A stretch of 64,000 bases of DNA from Streptomyces orinoci (GTDB lineage Bacteria; Actinomycetota; Actinomycetes; Streptomycetales; Streptomycetaceae): NCBI RefSeq assembly GCF_003121295.1, contig NZ_PHNC01000008.1:62001-126000 (forward strand), in the 5' to 3' direction. The notes under the pieces are model-generated. The model saw only the letters and a list, made by a program, of their open reading frames with translations. It did no database searches and was not told the origin of the DNA. Below are positions 1 through 10,377 of the stretch, piece after piece. The translations under genes and the position numbers were made by a program. Numbering within the stretch: the stretch's first letter is position 1; the number at the start of each line of letters is the position of its first letter.

Positions 1-259
1 GTTGCGAGTCCGGGTCGTACAGCGAGGACAGGTCCCAGCCGCGGTCCTCGGGGAACGGCCCGATCACGTCGCGCTCGTCCGCCACCAGCTGCCACAAGTC
101 CTGCGGGGACTCGACCCCGCCGGGGTAGCGGCAGGCCATCCCAACGATGGCGATCGGGCCGGAATCGTGCTCCGCCTCTGCGGCCGCGGCACGAAGCCGC
201 TGATTGTCCTTCAAGGCCGCCCGCAGTGCGTCGACCAGTTCGTCATGCGATGCCGTCAT
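1..259 (-). CDS. Type I polyketide synthase, N-terminal fragment
   Basis: This is the first 86 codons of the next polyketide synthase subunit; the rest lies beyond the left edge. The start is an ATG at 259 that shares an ATGA overlap with the stop of the upstream PKS gene (TGA 258-256), so the two subunits are probably translationally coupled. Residues 1-30 form a charged, helix-prone leader rich in Ala, Glu and Arg, as expected of a class 1 N-terminal docking domain that would receive the ACP end of the upstream subunit. A ketosynthase follows immediately, with the family motif [14 protein letters not shown] and then [11 protein letters not shown] and [11 protein letters not shown]. Downstream domains cannot be seen, so the reductive state and extender choice of this module are unknown. 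The family assignment is secure. Confidence 0.93.
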   Translation of the reverse strand, partial: MTASHDELVDALRAALKDNQRLRAAAAEAEHDSGPIAIVGMACRYPGGVESPQDLWQLVADERDVIGPFPEDRGWDLSSLYDPDSQ

Positions 260-3200
260 CGGGACTCTCCGTCGATCTCTGTCAGGGTGCGTTCACCGCG
301 GTCCGTCCCCAAAGCCAGGCGGACCAGCTCCTCGGCGCTCATCGTGTCCAGTGAGGTGTCCTCGGACGGAGGTTCAGGGTCGGGCTCCGCCGGGCCGTGC
401 GCCTCGCCGTTCTCGGTGGTGAGCTCCACGAGCAGGCGATCCGCGAGGGCAGCGAGGCTGCGGTGGTCGAAGACGGCTGTCGAGGTCAGTCGAACACCCG
501 TCGCCGAGGTGATCCGGTGCTGCAGTTCGAGCGCGGTCAGGGAGTCGACGCCCAGGTCCTGGAAGCGTGCGGCGGCTGGGACCTGATCCGGGGCGGAGAG
601 TTCGAGGACGGCGGCCACTTCGGCGCGTACCGCCTCGAGGACGAGGTGCTGCCGCGCCGTACGGGGCGCATCCGCCAGCCGGCGGCGCAACGCGGCGGCC
701 GTGCCCGGGGCCGATGGAGCGGGCACCGAGCGGCGGGCCTTCGCGGCGGCGGGAACGAGCGCGCGCAGGAGGGGCGGGACCGACTCCGCCGTCAGTTCCC
801 GCGTGTCGAGGCGAGTGGGCAGCAGAACGGTCGCGGTGTCCGCGACAGCGGTGTCGAAGAGGGCAAGGCCGTCCTCGACCGACAGCGCGGCAGCTCCGTG
901 GCGGGCCAGGCGCCGCAGCTCCGTCGTACCCAGCCCGCCGCCGAGGCCGTCTCCGACGGCCCACAGCCCCCAGGCGAGTGACGTGGCCGTCAGCCCTTCG
1001 GCACGGCGCTTCAGCGCCAGTGCGTCGAGGTAGGCGTTGGCCGCCGCGTAGTTGCCCTGGCCCGGCAGGCCGAGCGTGCCGGAGAAGGAAGAGAACAGGA
1101 TGAAGGCGGACAGGTCCAGATGCCGGGTCAGTTCGTGAAGATGGACGGCCGCATCGGCCTTCGGCCGCAGGACGGCATCCAGGCGCTCGGGGGTCAGCCG
1201 CTGCACGACGGTGTCGTCGAGGACGCCGGCCGCGTGCACCACCGCGGTCGGCGGCTGGTCGAGATCGTCCAGGATGGCGGCCAGGGCGGCGCGGTCCCCG
1301 GCATCACCTGCCGCGACCGTCACTCGGACGCCGGCGGTCTCGAGGTCGGAGGCGAACTCTGCTGCGCCGGGTGTGCGCGGGCCGCGCCGCCCCACGAGCA
1401 CCAGCCGCCGGACTCCGTACCGGTCCACCAGATGACGGGCGACCAGTCGTCCCAAGGCGCCCAGGCCGCCGGTGACCAGGACACGGCTGTGCCTGTCGAA
1501 CGGAGCGCGGCCGGAGGGGAACGGCCGGTGAGGGCGCAAGCGGGGTGAGAGAATCCGGCCGCCCCGGACGGCGAGTTGGGGTTCCTCCGAGGCGGCGGCC
1601 TTGAGAAGGCCGCGGACGGATTGCGGGGCGCCGTCGCTGTCGATCAGAGTGAATCGCCCGGGATGTTCCGACTGCGCGGCGCGGACCAGGCCCCACACTG
1701 CGGCGTGTGCCGGGTCCGAACGGGTGTCGCCGGGCGTGGACACCGCATCCCGGGTGATCAGGGCGAGCCTGCTGGTGGCCGATCGACTGTCGGAGAGCCA
1801 CTGCTGGAGGAGACCGAGGACCTCCTGGGCGCCGGCCCCGGTGGTCCTGGTCGGCTCGGGACCGCCGGGCGGGGCAGCCGTGACGAAGGCAAGGACGACC
1901 TCGGGAACCGCGGCACCGTCATCGATGGAGCGGAGCAGGCCGTCGAGGTCGCTGTGGACGCGTGCCGCTGTTCCGTCCGACTGCACGAGGCCGGGCATCG
2001 CCTCGGCGCCCGGGCCCACCGCGGCCCAGGTGCCGCTCAGGAGCGGTGCGCCGGAAGCGAGATCGGTCCAGTCCAGGGCGAGCAGCGCGGAGCCGTCCGC
2101 CGGTGAAGGGGCGGGTGGCTTGAGCTCGCGCAGGACGAGCTTGTCCGCACTGAGTACGGGGGCACCCGTTTCGTCGGCGACAAGCAGGGAGCAGGAGTCG
2201 GCCGCACCACGCCGCAGATGGACGCGGAGCGGGCCATTGCCGGGCCCGTGGAGAGTCAAGCCGCGCCATGCGAAGGGCACGAGGAGCCTGGACTCGCTCC
2301 TGTCGGCGGCGGCCAGCGCGTGCAGGGCCGAGTCCAGGGCGGCGGGATGCAGCTGGAAGCCGTCACGGCTCGCCTTGGCACGCGGCCCCACGACCGCATA
2401 GAGATCGCTGCCGTCGCGCCAGAGCTCGCGCAATCCCCGGAAGGTGTAGCCGTAGGTGTAACCGCGCTCCGCAAGCTGGGAGTACAGGTCGTCGACCGGT
2501 ACCGGTGAGGCCCCGCGCGGTGGCCATGACGGGAGTCCGGCCACCTCTGCGGGTACCGCGGCCGACAGCGTCCCGGTGGCATGCCGGGTCCACGCGGCAC
2601 CGCGGGTGTCCGCCGGACGGGAGTAGACCGCGAGCGAACGGCTGCCCTCCTCGTCGGGAGCGCCGACGATCAGCTGTATGTCGGTGGGCTGGGCGACCGG
2701 CAGGACCTGTTCCAGGGTGAGTTCGGCCACGTGCCCCGCACCGGCCCGGTGGGCGGCACTCAGCGCAAGCTCCGCGATGCCCGCGGCGGGCAGTACCGGG
2801 GTCCCGGCGACCGTGTGGTCGGCCAGCCACGGCATGTCCTCGGCGTCGAGACGCCCCGTGAACACCAGCCCGCTTCCGTCGGCCGGTTCCAAGCCCTCAT
2901 CGAGTACCGGGTGGGACCGGGCGGTGGCATCGCCCGCGGCCGGTGTGCTCAGCCAGTAGTGCTGACGCTGGAAGGGATAGGTGGGCAGCGGGATCCGGCG
3001 GCCGCCGGGGAAGGACTCTCCCGGATCCAGACGGGCGCCGTTCAGGGCGAGCCGGGCGAGGGCGGTGGTGACGGTGGCGACAGGGTCATGACCGCGGCGC
3101 ATCAGGGGTGTCACGATGCCCGGCGAGCCGGGGTCCTGGCTGCGGCGCGCCAGGATGGCCAGGCCCCCGTGACCCATCTCCAGGTACTCGGTGACACCTC

Positions 3201-5646
3201 GGGATTCGAGGAAGCGCATGCCGTCGTGGAAGCGGACGGTGCCGCGCAGTTGGCGCACCCAGTAGTCCGGGTCCATCAGCATCGCCGCGGTGGCGAGGCG
3301 GCCGGTGAGATTGGAGACGACCGATATGCGGGGTTCGGAGTAGGTCAACCGGGCGGCGACATCCCGGAAGTCCTCCAGCAGGCCGTCCATGTGGGGGGAG
3401 TGGAAGGCATGGCTGACCTTCAGCTCGGTGGTCCTTCGTCCTCTGGTGCGCCATGCCTGCGCGAGTTCCGCGGCGGCTTCGGCGTCGCCCGTCACGACCA
3501 CGTCCCTCGGCCCGTTGACGGCAGCGAGATCCAGCCGGCCGGAGTAGGGGGCGAGAGCCTGGCGGATCTCCTCCTCGGTCGCTTCGACGGCCACCATGCG
3601 GCCGCCCGCCGGGGCGCACTGCATCAGGCGGCCCCGGTGGGCGACGAGGGTGCAGGCGTCCGCCAGATCGAGGACACCCGCAACATGGGCGGCCGCTATC
3701 TCGCCGATGGAGTGGCCGAGCAGCAGGTCGGGGGCGGCCCCGTGGTGCTCGAGGAGCCGGAAGAGCGCGACTTCGAGGGCGAAGAGGGCGGGTTGGGTGT
3801 AGGCGGTCTGATCGAGCAGCGCGGATTCGGGAGTGCCGGGCCCGGCGAACATGACGTCCCGGAGGGTGTGCTCGAGGTGGGGGTCGAGATGGGCGCAGGC
3901 CTCGTCGAGGGCGTGGGCGAAGGCGGGGAAGCGGGCGTGGAGGTCACGGCCGGAACCTGGGTACTGGCTGCCCTGGCCAGGGAAGAGGTAGGCGGTCGTG
4001 TCGGCTGCCGTGGTGCTCGTACGGGTGATGACCTGTGGTGTTGCTTCCCCCCGGGCCAGGGCTTGGAGGCTGCGCAGGGCCTCGGTGCGCCCGGTGGCAA
4101 GGATGGCGGCGCGGTGGGTGTGTGTGGTGGTGCGGGTGGTGGCCAAGGAGAGGCCGATGTCGGCGATGGCCAGGTCCTGGTGGGCGGTGAGGTGGTTGTG
4201 CAGTTGTGCGGCTCGGGAACGCAGCGCCTGTTCGGTCTGACCGGACAGCAGCCAGGGAAAGGAGCCGTCCTCGTCGGTGGGGGTGATGGTGGTGGTGGGG
4301 GTGGGTTGGGGTGGTTGTTCGAGGATGAGGTGGGCGTTGGTGCCGCTGAGGCCGAAGGAGGAGATGGCGGCTCGGCGGGGGCGGGTGTGGTGGGGCCAGG
4401 GTTGTGTGTGGGTGAGGAGTGCGAGGTGTCCTTGGGACCAGTCGATGCGGGGTGATGGTTGGTCGGTGTGGAGGGTTTTGGGGAGTAGGCCGTGGTGGAT
4501 GGCCATGGTCATTTTGATGATGCCGGCGACTCCGGCTGCTGCCTGGGTGTGGCCGATGTTGGATTTTATGGTTCCCAGGTGGAGGGGGTGTTGGGGGGTG
4601 CGGTTGGTGCCGTAGGTGGCGAGGAGGGCGTGTGCTTCGATGGGGTCGCCGAGGGCGGTGCCGGTGCCGTGGGCTTCGATGGCGTCGATGGTGTCGGGGG
4701 TGAGGTGGGCGTCGGTGAGTGCGGCGCGGATGACGGCTTGTTGGGAGGGGCCGTTGGGGGCGGTGAGGCCGCTGCCGGCGCCGTCGTGGTTGAGGGCTGA
4801 GCCTCGGATGACGGCGAGGATGGGGTGGTTGTGGCGGTGGGCGTCGGAGAGGCGTTCCAGGAGGAGCATGCCGACGCCTTCGGACCAGGCGGTGCCGTCC
4901 GCGGAGGCGGCGAATGCTTTGCAGCGGCCGTCGGGGGCCAGGCCGTGCTGACGGCTGAACTCGACGAAGGGCGCGGGGTTGACCATGACAGTGGCGCCGC
5001 CGGACAGGGCCAGTTCGCAGTCGCCGTTGCGCAGTGCCTGGGCGGCCAGGTGGATGGCGACCAGCGAGGAGGAGCAGGCCGTGTCCACGGTGATGGCAGG
5101 ACCCACGAGGCCCAGTGCGTGGGCGACGCGGCCGGACAGCACGCTCGGCAGTCTGCCGGTGATTGCGAACGCTTCCTTCTTGTGGGTCCCGTACTCGGCG
5201 TACATGAGGCCGCAGTAGGTGCCGGTCCGGGTATCGCGCAGCACGGTGGGGTCGATGCCGGCGCGCTCGATGGCCTCCCAGCAGGTTTCGAGAACCAGGC
5301 GCTGCTGGGGATCCATTCTGATGGCTTCGCGGGGGCTGATTCCGAAGAGGGAGGGGTCGAACTCGGCGGCGTCGTAAAGGAATCCGCCCTCGCGTGTGCT
5401 GGAGGTACCGGGGTGGTCGGGGTCGGGGTGGAAGAGGTGATCGAGATCCCAGCCGCGGTCGCGCGGGAACGGGCCGATGGCGTCGATACCGTCGGCGACC
5501 AGCTGCCACAGGTCGTCCGGAGAGGTCACACCTCCGGGAAAGCGGCAGGCCATCCCGACGATCGCGATCGGTTCGCGCCGCTTGTCGCTCATCGGGTCCG
5601 GTCCGGGGACGCCGCGAGTGTCCGTGACTGACATGTCTTCCCTCAT
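256..5646 (-). CDS. Type I modular polyketide synthase, one module (KS-AT-DH-KR-ACP)
   Basis: This 1,796-residue protein is a single complete extension module. The ketosynthase (about 25-440) has Cys191 in DTACSSS and His326 and His366. The acyltransferase (about 550-870) has Ser646 in GHSIGE and HAFH at 746-749, the pattern of malonyl-CoA-selective domains. The dehydratase (about 910-1190) keeps [10 protein letters not shown] with His944 and a DSALH motif near 1105. The ketoreductase (about 1370-1590) has GGLGALG, the B-type LDD motif in HAAGVLDDT and the Tyr of GQGNYAAAN. An ACP with [11 protein letters not shown] follows, then a C-terminal docking tail. There is no enoylreductase, so the expected product of one round is a trans double bond. 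The start at 5646 overlaps the P450 stop as ATGA, and the stop overlaps the next PKS start. No loading domain is present, so this is an internal module. Confidence 0.96.
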   Translation of the reverse strand: MREDMSVTDTRGVPGPDPMSDKRREPIAIVGMACRFPGGVTSPDDLWQLVADGIDAIGPFPRDRGWDLDHLFHPDPDHPGTSSTREGGFLYDAAEFDPSLFGISPREAIRMDPQQRLVLETCWEAIERAGIDPTVLRDTRTGTYCGLMYAEYGTHKKEAFAITGRLPSVLSGRVAHALGLVGPAITVDTACSSSLVAIHLAAQALRNGDCELALSGGATVMVNPAPFVEFSRQHGLAPDGRCKAFAASADGTAWSEGVGMLLLERLSDAHRHNHPILAVIRGSALNHDGAGSGLTAPNGPSQQAVIRAALTDAHLTPDTIDAIEAHGTGTALGDPIEAHALLATYGTNRTPQHPLHLGTIKSNIGHTQAAAGVAGIIKMTMAIHHGLLPKTLHTDQPSPRIDWSQGHLALLTHTQPWPHHTRPRRAAISSFGLSGTNAHLILEQPPQPTPTTTITPTDEDGSFPWLLSGQTEQALRSRAAQLHNHLTAHQDLAIADIGLSLATTRTTTHTHRAAILATGRTEALRSLQALARGEATPQVITRTSTTAADTTAYLFPGQGSQYPGSGRDLHARFPAFAHALDEACAHLDPHLEHTLRDVMFAGPGTPESALLDQTAYTQPALFALEVALFRLLEHHGAAPDLLLGHSIGEIAAAHVAGVLDLADACTLVAHRGRLMQCAPAGGRMVAVEATEEEIRQALAPYSGRLDLAAVNGPRDVVVTGDAEAAAELAQAWRTRGRRTTELKVSHAFHSPHMDGLLEDFRDVAARLTYSEPRISVVSNLTGRLATAAMLMDPDYWVRQLRGTVRFHDGMRFLESRGVTEYLEMGHGGLAILARRSQDPGSPGIVTPLMRRGHDPVATVTTALARLALNGARLDPGESFPGGRRIPLPTYPFQRQHYWLSTPAAGDATARSHPVLDEGLEPADGSGLVFTGRLDAEDMPWLADHTVAGTPVLPAAGIAELALSAAHRAGAGHVAELTLEQVLPVAQPTDIQLIVGAPDEEGSRSLAVYSRPADTRGAAWTRHATGTLSAAVPAEVAGLPSWPPRGASPVPVDDLYSQLAERGYTYGYTFRGLRELWRDGSDLYAVVGPRAKASRDGFQLHPAALDSALHALAAADRSESRLLVPFAWRGLTLHGPGNGPLRVHLRRGAADSCSLLVADETGAPVLSADKLVLRELKPPAPSPADGSALLALDWTDLASGAPLLSGTWAAVGPGAEAMPGLVQSDGTAARVHSDLDGLLRSIDDGAAVPEVVLAFVTAAPPGGPEPTRTTGAGAQEVLGLLQQWLSDSRSATSRLALITRDAVSTPGDTRSDPAHAAVWGLVRAAQSEHPGRFTLIDSDGAPQSVRGLLKAAASEEPQLAVRGGRILSPRLRPHRPFPSGRAPFDRHSRVLVTGGLGALGRLVARHLVDRYGVRRLVLVGRRGPRTPGAAEFASDLETAGVRVTVAAGDAGDRAALAAILDDLDQPPTAVVHAAGVLDDTVVQRLTPERLDAVLRPKADAAVHLHELTRHLDLSAFILFSSFSGTLGLPGQGNYAAANAYLDALALKRRAEGLTATSLAWGLWAVGDGLGGGLGTTELRRLARHGAAALSVEDGLALFDTAVADTATVLLPTRLDTRELTAESVPPLLRALVPAAAKARRSVPAPSAPGTAAALRRRLADAPRTARQHLVLEAVRAEVAAVLELSAPDQVPAAARFQDLGVDSLTALELQHRITSATGVRLTSTAVFDHRSLAALADRLLVELTTENGEAHGPAEPDPEPPSEDTSLDTMSAEELVRLALGTDRGERTLTEIDGESR

Positions 5647-6812
5647 TCGGAGTCGACCAGCAGCCGTGACAGGCCGCGTATGCCCAGGCCGTCCTTCCAG
5701 ACAACCGGTTCCGGAACGTCAGCGAGCCGCAGCGCGGGGAAGCGCTGCGGGAGCCGTGCGAGGACGATGCGCAGCTGGAGCCTCGCCAGTGGTGCGCCCA
5801 GACAGCGGTGCACGCCGTGCCCAAAGGTGAGAGGCGGGGAAGCGTGGCCGGAGCCGAGGTTCATGGATGCCGGCTCGGGGAACACCCCGGCGTCGCGGTT
5901 GCCGTGGAGCAGGGCCACCACGACGCCCTCGCCCTTCTGTACGGTGACGTCGCCCAGCCGCACCGGTTCGGTGGCGATGCGGACAAAGGTCAGCGGCGTG
6001 GCAGGGGTCAACCGGATCAGCTCCTCCGTCGCGCTCCCGACGTATTCGGGGTGTGCGAGGAGCTCTTCGTAGGCGCTGCGATCGGTCAGCAGCGCCAGCA
6101 GCGAGAGGCCGATCTGGCCGGTGGTGGTCTCGTAGCCCGCCATCAGCAGTGTGAGCCCCAGGGTGAGCAGTTCGTTCGTGGACAGCTCGCCCTGGTCCTG
6201 CGCGATGGTCAGGTCACTGAGCAGGTCATCGCGTGGATCGCGGCGCTTGCGGTTCAGCAACTCCGTGATGTACTCGATGAGTTCTATGCGGCGTCGGGCC
6301 TTTTCGCGAGGGCTGGTGACCTCCAGGTCGAAGAGTACGTCCACCCATCCGCGGAAGCGGGGGGTGTCCTCCTCGGGAATGCCGAGCATGGTGGTGAGTA
6401 CGGACAGCGGCAGCGGCCGGGCGAGGTTCTCGATCAGGTCCGCACCGTTGCCGATCTCGGCGATCACGTCCAGCCGACGGTCTGTCAGGTCCGTCACGAA
6501 GGCGCTCATCCTGGCCATCCGGCCGGTGGAGAACGCGCCGCTGACCAGGCGCCGCAGCCGGGCGTGCCGATTGCCGTCCATGCTCATCATGGAATCCGCC
6601 GCCGGCTGGGCGTCATTGAACGTCGGGGCGCCGGGCCGGAGCGCGGCGGCCCGGCTGAATCTCTTGTCCGCAAGGACCGACCGTCCCAGCGTGTAGCCGC
6701 GCACGAGCCAGAACGGGTGGCCTGTGGCGGCGACCACACGCACGACATCCTCGGGGCCAGGACGCAGGATGCCGGGAAGCGGGCCCAACTGGTCGATCGT
6801 GGATTCGGTCAT
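5643..6812 (-). CDS. Cytochrome P450 monooxygenase
   Basis: This 389-residue bacterial class I cytochrome P450 probably hydroxylates or epoxidises the polyketide or an amino-acid-derived precursor. The heme-ligand loop [15 protein letters not shown] places the axial Cys near residue 337. The I-helix oxygen-activation motif AGYETTT and the K-helix EELIRL (ExxR) are both present. The ATG at 6812 was chosen because it follows a GAGGTG ribosome site and lies 13 bp after the aminotransferase stop; a longer reading to 7001 would only run back into that gene. The stop is fused by ATGA to the PKS start. Its place between the aminotransferase and PKS genes makes a tailoring role in the same pathway likely, but the substrate cannot be read from sequence. 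Confidence 0.95.
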   Translation of the reverse strand: MTESTIDQLGPLPGILRPGPEDVVRVVAATGHPFWLVRGYTLGRSVLADKRFSRAAALRPGAPTFNDAQPAADSMMSMDGNRHARLRRLVSGAFSTGRMARMSAFVTDLTDRRLDVIAEIGNGADLIENLARPLPLSVLTTMLGIPEEDTPRFRGWVDVLFDLEVTSPREKARRRIELIEYITELLNRKRRDPRDDLLSDLTIAQDQGELSTNELLTLGLTLLMAGYETTTGQIGLSLLALLTDRSAYEELLAHPEYVGSATEELIRLTPATPLTFVRIATEPVRLGDVTVQKGEGVVVALLHGNRDAGVFPEPASMNLGSGHASPPLTFGHGVHRCLGAPLARLQLRIVLARLPQRFPALRLADVPEPVVWKDGLGIRGLSRLLVDSE

Positions 6813-6825
6813 CGAGAACACCTCG

Positions 6826-8004
6826 TCACTGGCCGGACGGCCGGAAGCCGCGGACTCGGCGCTCCACCTCGTGCAGCAGCTCGAATTGCCGGTTGAACGC
6901 GATGCGCACGTACGATGCACCGCGGACGGGGTCGGCGAAGGAGGGGGCCGCTGGGACGACCACGACCCCGGTCGCGTCGAGGAGTTCGAGGGTGAAGGCA
7001 CGGCCGTCCGCGCGTCCCCCGGTGAGCGGGCCGATGTCCGCCAGCAGGAAGCATCCCCCTTCCGGGGGAGAGATCTTCATGCCCATGCCCGTGAAGATCT
7101 CCAGGGCGAAGTCGCGGCGGCGGCTCATCTCTTCGGATGCCGTCCTCAGGTCCGCGGTGCCGGCCGCGAGGCCGACGGCCAGCTGAAGCGGGCCCGGGGC
7201 GCCGTTGGTGGTGAGTTCCTGCACGCGCCGCATCGCCGTGGTGCGCGTGGCGGACGCACGCAGGAAGCCGAGTCGCCACCCGCTGATCGCGTAGCTCTTG
7301 GAGAGCGAACCGACCAGCACGCTGCGCTCCGCGAGGCCGGGCACCTCGGCGATCGAGATGTGGTCCCGGCCGTCGAAGACAAAGCTGCTGTATACCTCGT
7401 CACAGATGACCGTTGCGTCCCATTGCTCGGCCAGTTCGGCGATCCAGTTGAGCTCCTGGCGGGTCAGCACTCGGCCCGTCGGGTTGCCGGGCGAGTTCAG
7501 GAGGACCACGCGGGTACGGGAGTTGAAGGCTGATGCCAGTTCGTCGGGGTCGAACCGCCAATCGGGCGCGTGCAGCGGGACATGCCGGGGCACGCCGCCC
7601 GCGAAGGCGATCGTCGACCTGAACTGCTCGTAGCCGGGATCAAGCAGGACGACCTCGTCGCCGGGATCGATGAGCGCGTGCAGGGCCAGGAAGAGAGCCT
7701 CGGTGCCTCCGACGGTGACGGTCAGCTCGGTCTCCGGGTCGGTCGGCACCGGGAGGGTGCCGGCGATGTGCTCCCGCAGCTGCAGATCACCCGGGGGGAA
7801 GACGTACTGATTTTTCCCTGTACGTATCGCGTCGTTGGCTGCCCCGATGATGTCGACAGCGGTCTCGGGAAATCCGGGGGTGCCGAGCGCCATATCGATT
7901 CCTTGGCGTTCGCGCGCCATGAGGAAGATTTCCCCCAAGGTATTACCCTGCAGCGCCGAAACCCTCGCCGATATCCGCGGACTATGGTTTGTGGGACGCG
8001 TCAT
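6826..8004 (-). CDS. PLP-dependent aminotransferase, class I/II
   Basis: This 392-residue fold-type I aminotransferase shows the aspartate-aminotransferase-like signature set: NSPGNPTGRV for cofactor and substrate binding, CDEVYSSF with the Asp that contacts the pyridine nitrogen, and SLSKSYAISGWRLG with the probable PLP-binding Lys236. It resembles the kynurenine/methionine aminotransferase branch more than the sugar (DegT) branch, so an amino- or keto-acid substrate is expected. The ATG at 8004 has a GGAGGAG ribosome site just upstream. It overlaps the 3' end of the PaiB-like gene by 23 bp and precedes the P450 by 13 bp, so all are one operon with the PKS. It could supply an amino-acid-derived starter or release unit; that is inference. 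Confidence 0.93.
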   Translation of the reverse strand: MTRPTNHSPRISARVSALQGNTLGEIFLMARERQGIDMALGTPGFPETAVDIIGAANDAIRTGKNQYVFPPGDLQLREHIAGTLPVPTDPETELTVTVGGTEALFLALHALIDPGDEVVLLDPGYEQFRSTIAFAGGVPRHVPLHAPDWRFDPDELASAFNSRTRVVLLNSPGNPTGRVLTRQELNWIAELAEQWDATVICDEVYSSFVFDGRDHISIAEVPGLAERSVLVGSLSKSYAISGWRLGFLRASATRTTAMRRVQELTTNGAPGPLQLAVGLAAGTADLRTASEEMSRRRDFALEIFTGMGMKISPPEGGCFLLADIGPLTGGRADGRAFTLELLDATGVVVVPAAPSFADPVRGASYVRIAFNRQFELLHEVERRVRGFRPSGQ

Positions 8005-8680
8005 GCCACTCCTCCGCCTGCCCTTTTGTCTGCCCCTTTTGGGGAAGTCGCCCCATGAGCTCCGCAGTTTCCCGATGTCGACTGCAAGCGCGTTGGCTGA
8101 ATGACCGCTTTACCCGCTCGCGAACCTCAGGGGGCTGCTCCTGACTGAGTTTGAACATGCCTTCGGCACCTGTCACGGTGACGCGGAACGCCCCGACACC
8201 GGAAACGATACTGCGGAAGTAGTCGACTGATTCTGACTGATCCCATCCGGAACCGAAACTGCTTTCGAAGGTCCGGGCTGTGGCCCGCACGACTTCGAGA
8301 GTCTCCTCGAGCGAGTCAACCTTCTCTATCACACCGTGCACATGCACCGAAGTGAAGTTCCATGTCGGCGCGGCCGGCGTCACGTCGTACACCGCAGGCG
8401 ATACGTACCCGTGCGGACCAGTGAACACCAGGAGGATGACCTCGCCGGTTCGGAGCGCATGCCAGTGGGGATTGGCCCGGTTCAAGTGCCCGAGCAGGAC
8501 GGTGCCATTCGGGCTGTCCGACCAATCGATCACCGTGCCGTGAGCCGGGATAATCGGGAGATGGGTGGCAAACGGCCCATCGTCGCCACCATTGGTCACT
8601 GCCAGTGCCAATGGATTGTCCTGGATCAGATCGCTCATCCAAGAACCATCGGGTTCACGGTAGTGGCGGGGAACGAACAT
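7982..8680 (-). CDS. PaiB-family FMN-binding protein
   Basis: This 232-residue protein matches the PaiB (protease synthase and sporulation PAI 2) family of FMN-binding split-barrel proteins. It starts MFVPRHYREPD and carries the family blocks NPLALAVT, HLPIIPA, LLGHLNRANPHW and VIEKVDSLEETLEVV. Bacillus PaiB was named as a negative transcriptional regulator, but many homologues lie in biosynthetic operons, where a flavin or heme-binding enzymatic role is possible. It is the first gene of the minus-strand operon and its 3' end overlaps the aminotransferase start. The C-terminal 30 residues are basic and low in family conservation. Family membership is clear; whether it regulates or catalyses is not. 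Confidence 0.88.
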   Translation of the reverse strand: MFVPRHYREPDGSWMSDLIQDNPLALAVTNGGDDGPFATHLPIIPAHGTVIDWSDSPNGTVLLGHLNRANPHWHALRTGEVILLVFTGPHGYVSPAVYDVTPAAPTWNFTSVHVHGVIEKVDSLEETLEVVRATARTFESSFGSGWDQSESVDYFRSIVSGVGAFRVTVTGAEGMFKLSQEQPPEVRERVKRSFSQRACSRHRETAELMGRLPQKGQTKGQAEEWHDASHKP

Positions 8681-9029
8681 GTGGATGTGTCACCCTTCGA
8701 AGTCGAGTAGCGGTGGCATCGGAATAGCCGGATTCCTGTCCCGTCGGCAGGACAACCGATGGGCTTACGGGCCCTCTCGCTTGCGCCCTCGACGCTGTCA
8801 ACCTTGACGCGTCGCAGGTCTTCAATGCAACGTGATTACGAAGCATGCGGGGTCGAAGTCAAACACGAAAGACCTACGTGGAACAGCCCGTCGCAGCGTG
8901 ACCGTTCAGAAGCCTGATTGAGTGTGAGCGGCGGACAGGGCAACGAATGAGCCACTCCCAGATCGCACAGGGATCTGAGCAGTATCTGAGCAGTCACGTC
9001 GCAGCCACGCTAGCGGAAGAAGTGTTTCC
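8681..9029. other. Divergent intergenic region between the two biosynthetic operons
   Basis: This 349-base gap separates the minus-strand PKS operon from the plus-strand N-hydroxylase/sugar operon and must hold both promoters. It is less GC-rich than its neighbours. A GCGGAAGAAG ribosome site precedes the ATG at 9030. No convincing pair of -35 and -10 boxes and no perfect operator palindrome stood out on reading. Confidence 0.5.
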
Positions 9030-10364
9030 ATGGATGTCAATGCAGCTGATATATACGACGTCGTGGGCGTTGGATTCGGGCCGTCCAACCTGGCGTTCGC
9101 CATCGCTTTGGAAGAGAACGGAGCCGATTCCCCCGCCGGCCCGGTCACCTCCGCGTTCTTCGAGCGGCAGTCCTCGTTCGGCTGGCATCGCAATATGCTG
9201 CTGCCGTCGGCGACGATGCAGGTGTCGTTCCTGAAGGATCTGGCCACCCTCCGCAATCCGGTCTCGCGGTTCGGATTCATCTCCTTTCTCCATGCCTCCG
9301 GCCGGCTTGAACAGTTCATCAACACCCAGACATTCTTCCCGACCCGGGAGGAGTTCCATCAGTACCTCGACTGGGCGCAGGGGCTGTTTTCCGACCGGGT
9401 CTCGTACGGATCGGAAGTCACGGGAATTCAATTGCCCACGGAAACCACTTCCGCGACTGCCCAGTACCTCCAGGTCAATGTGCGTGACTGCGGCACGGGC
9501 GATACCAGGACCGTCGCCGCCCGCAATATCGTGATCTCCACGGGTCTCGTCCCCCAGGTGCCGGACGGCGTGGCATCCGACGAACGGGTCTGGCACAGCT
9601 CCGAATTCCTGGAGAGGTTCAAGCAGGCCTCACCCGACACCCTGAAGAAGGTGGCAGTCGTGGGGGCCGGTCAGAGCGGGGCCGAGATCGCCAGGTTTCT
9701 GTACGACAGCCTTCCGCAGGCGCAGATCTACGCGATCATTCCGTCCTACGGATATTCGATCGCGGACGACACCCCGTTCGCCAACCGGGTGTTCGACTCA
9801 GCGGCGGTCGATGACTACTACTTCGGTACCGAGCGCGGTCGGGAAGCCTTCTGGCGCTACCACAAGAACACGAACTACTCGGTTGCCGACGACGAAGTCA
9901 TCCGGGACCTGTATCAGCGTATGTACATGGAGGAACTGCGCGGGACCAAGCGCCTGCACCTCCTCAACCTGGCTCGGGTCACAAACGTGAAGCGAATGGG
10001 GAACGAGTCGCGCGTCTCCATGGAGTCGCTGCTCGACGGCGGTTCCCAGGACCTCGATGTGGATGCGCTCGTCTTCGCCACCGGCTACGACTCCATGGAC
10101 CCGAGCGGCGTACTCGGCGTACTCGACGACTACTGCCTGCGTGACGGTGCGGGAAGGCACCGGGTCGGTCGCGACTACCGGCTCGTGACCACACCGGATG
10201 TTTCGTGCGGCATCTACCTCCAGGGCGGCACCGAACACACCCACGGACTGACCTCGTCCCTTCTGTCGAACATCGCCGTGCGCGGCGGCGAGATCGCGGA
10301 TTCCATACTGCAGCGGCGGTCCGTCGATGGGCCGGCGGCATCCGGACTGACCGCCCCCGCCTGA
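9030..10364 (+). CDS. L-lysine/L-ornithine N-monooxygenase family protein (SidA/IucD/PvdA type)
   Basis: This 444-residue flavoprotein belongs to the class B N-hydroxylating monooxygenases, which use FAD, NADPH and O2 to hydroxylate a side-chain amine. The N-terminal FAD loop reads GVGFGPSNLAFA, followed by the family blocks MQVSFLKDLATLRNP and FGFISFLH. The NADPH Rossmann motif is VVGAGQSGAEIA near residue 210, and the C-terminal ATGY-type motif is FATGYDS. The length fits ornithine and lysine hydroxylases. These enzymes usually serve hydroxamate siderophores, or make N-hydroxy amino acids for piperazate and N-N bond formation. No siderophore synthetase is nearby, and the next genes are for deoxysugars. 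The ATG at 9030 follows GAAGAAG. The substrate amine is not deducible from sequence. Confidence 0.94.
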   Translation: MDVNAADIYDVVGVGFGPSNLAFAIALEENGADSPAGPVTSAFFERQSSFGWHRNMLLPSATMQVSFLKDLATLRNPVSRFGFISFLHASGRLEQFINTQTFFPTREEFHQYLDWAQGLFSDRVSYGSEVTGIQLPTETTSATAQYLQVNVRDCGTGDTRTVAARNIVISTGLVPQVPDGVASDERVWHSSEFLERFKQASPDTLKKVAVVGAGQSGAEIARFLYDSLPQAQIYAIIPSYGYSIADDTPFANRVFDSAAVDDYYFGTERGREAFWRYHKNTNYSVADDEVIRDLYQRMYMEELRGTKRLHLLNLARVTNVKRMGNESRVSMESLLDGGSQDLDVDALVFATGYDSMDPSGVLGVLDDYCLRDGAGRHRVGRDYRLVTTPDVSCGIYLQGGTEHTHGLTSSLLSNIAVRGGEIADSILQRRSVDGPAASGLTAPA

Positions 10365-10377
10365 TGAGGAATGGTTG

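Noticed and set aside
2581..4455. A 624-codon open frame on the plus strand opposite the PKS
   Set aside because: It is the antisense of a clear KS-AT region; it is Gly/Val-rich, has no domain and arises from high third-base GC.
3944..5824. A 626-codon minus-strand frame overlapping the PKS and P450 genes
   Set aside because: It is out of frame with both real genes and rich in Arg, Pro and His as expected of a shadow.
8655..8846. A 63-codon minus-strand frame in the divergent promoter gap
   Set aside because: It has no ribosome site and no protein-like conservation, and it overlaps the start of the PaiB-like gene.
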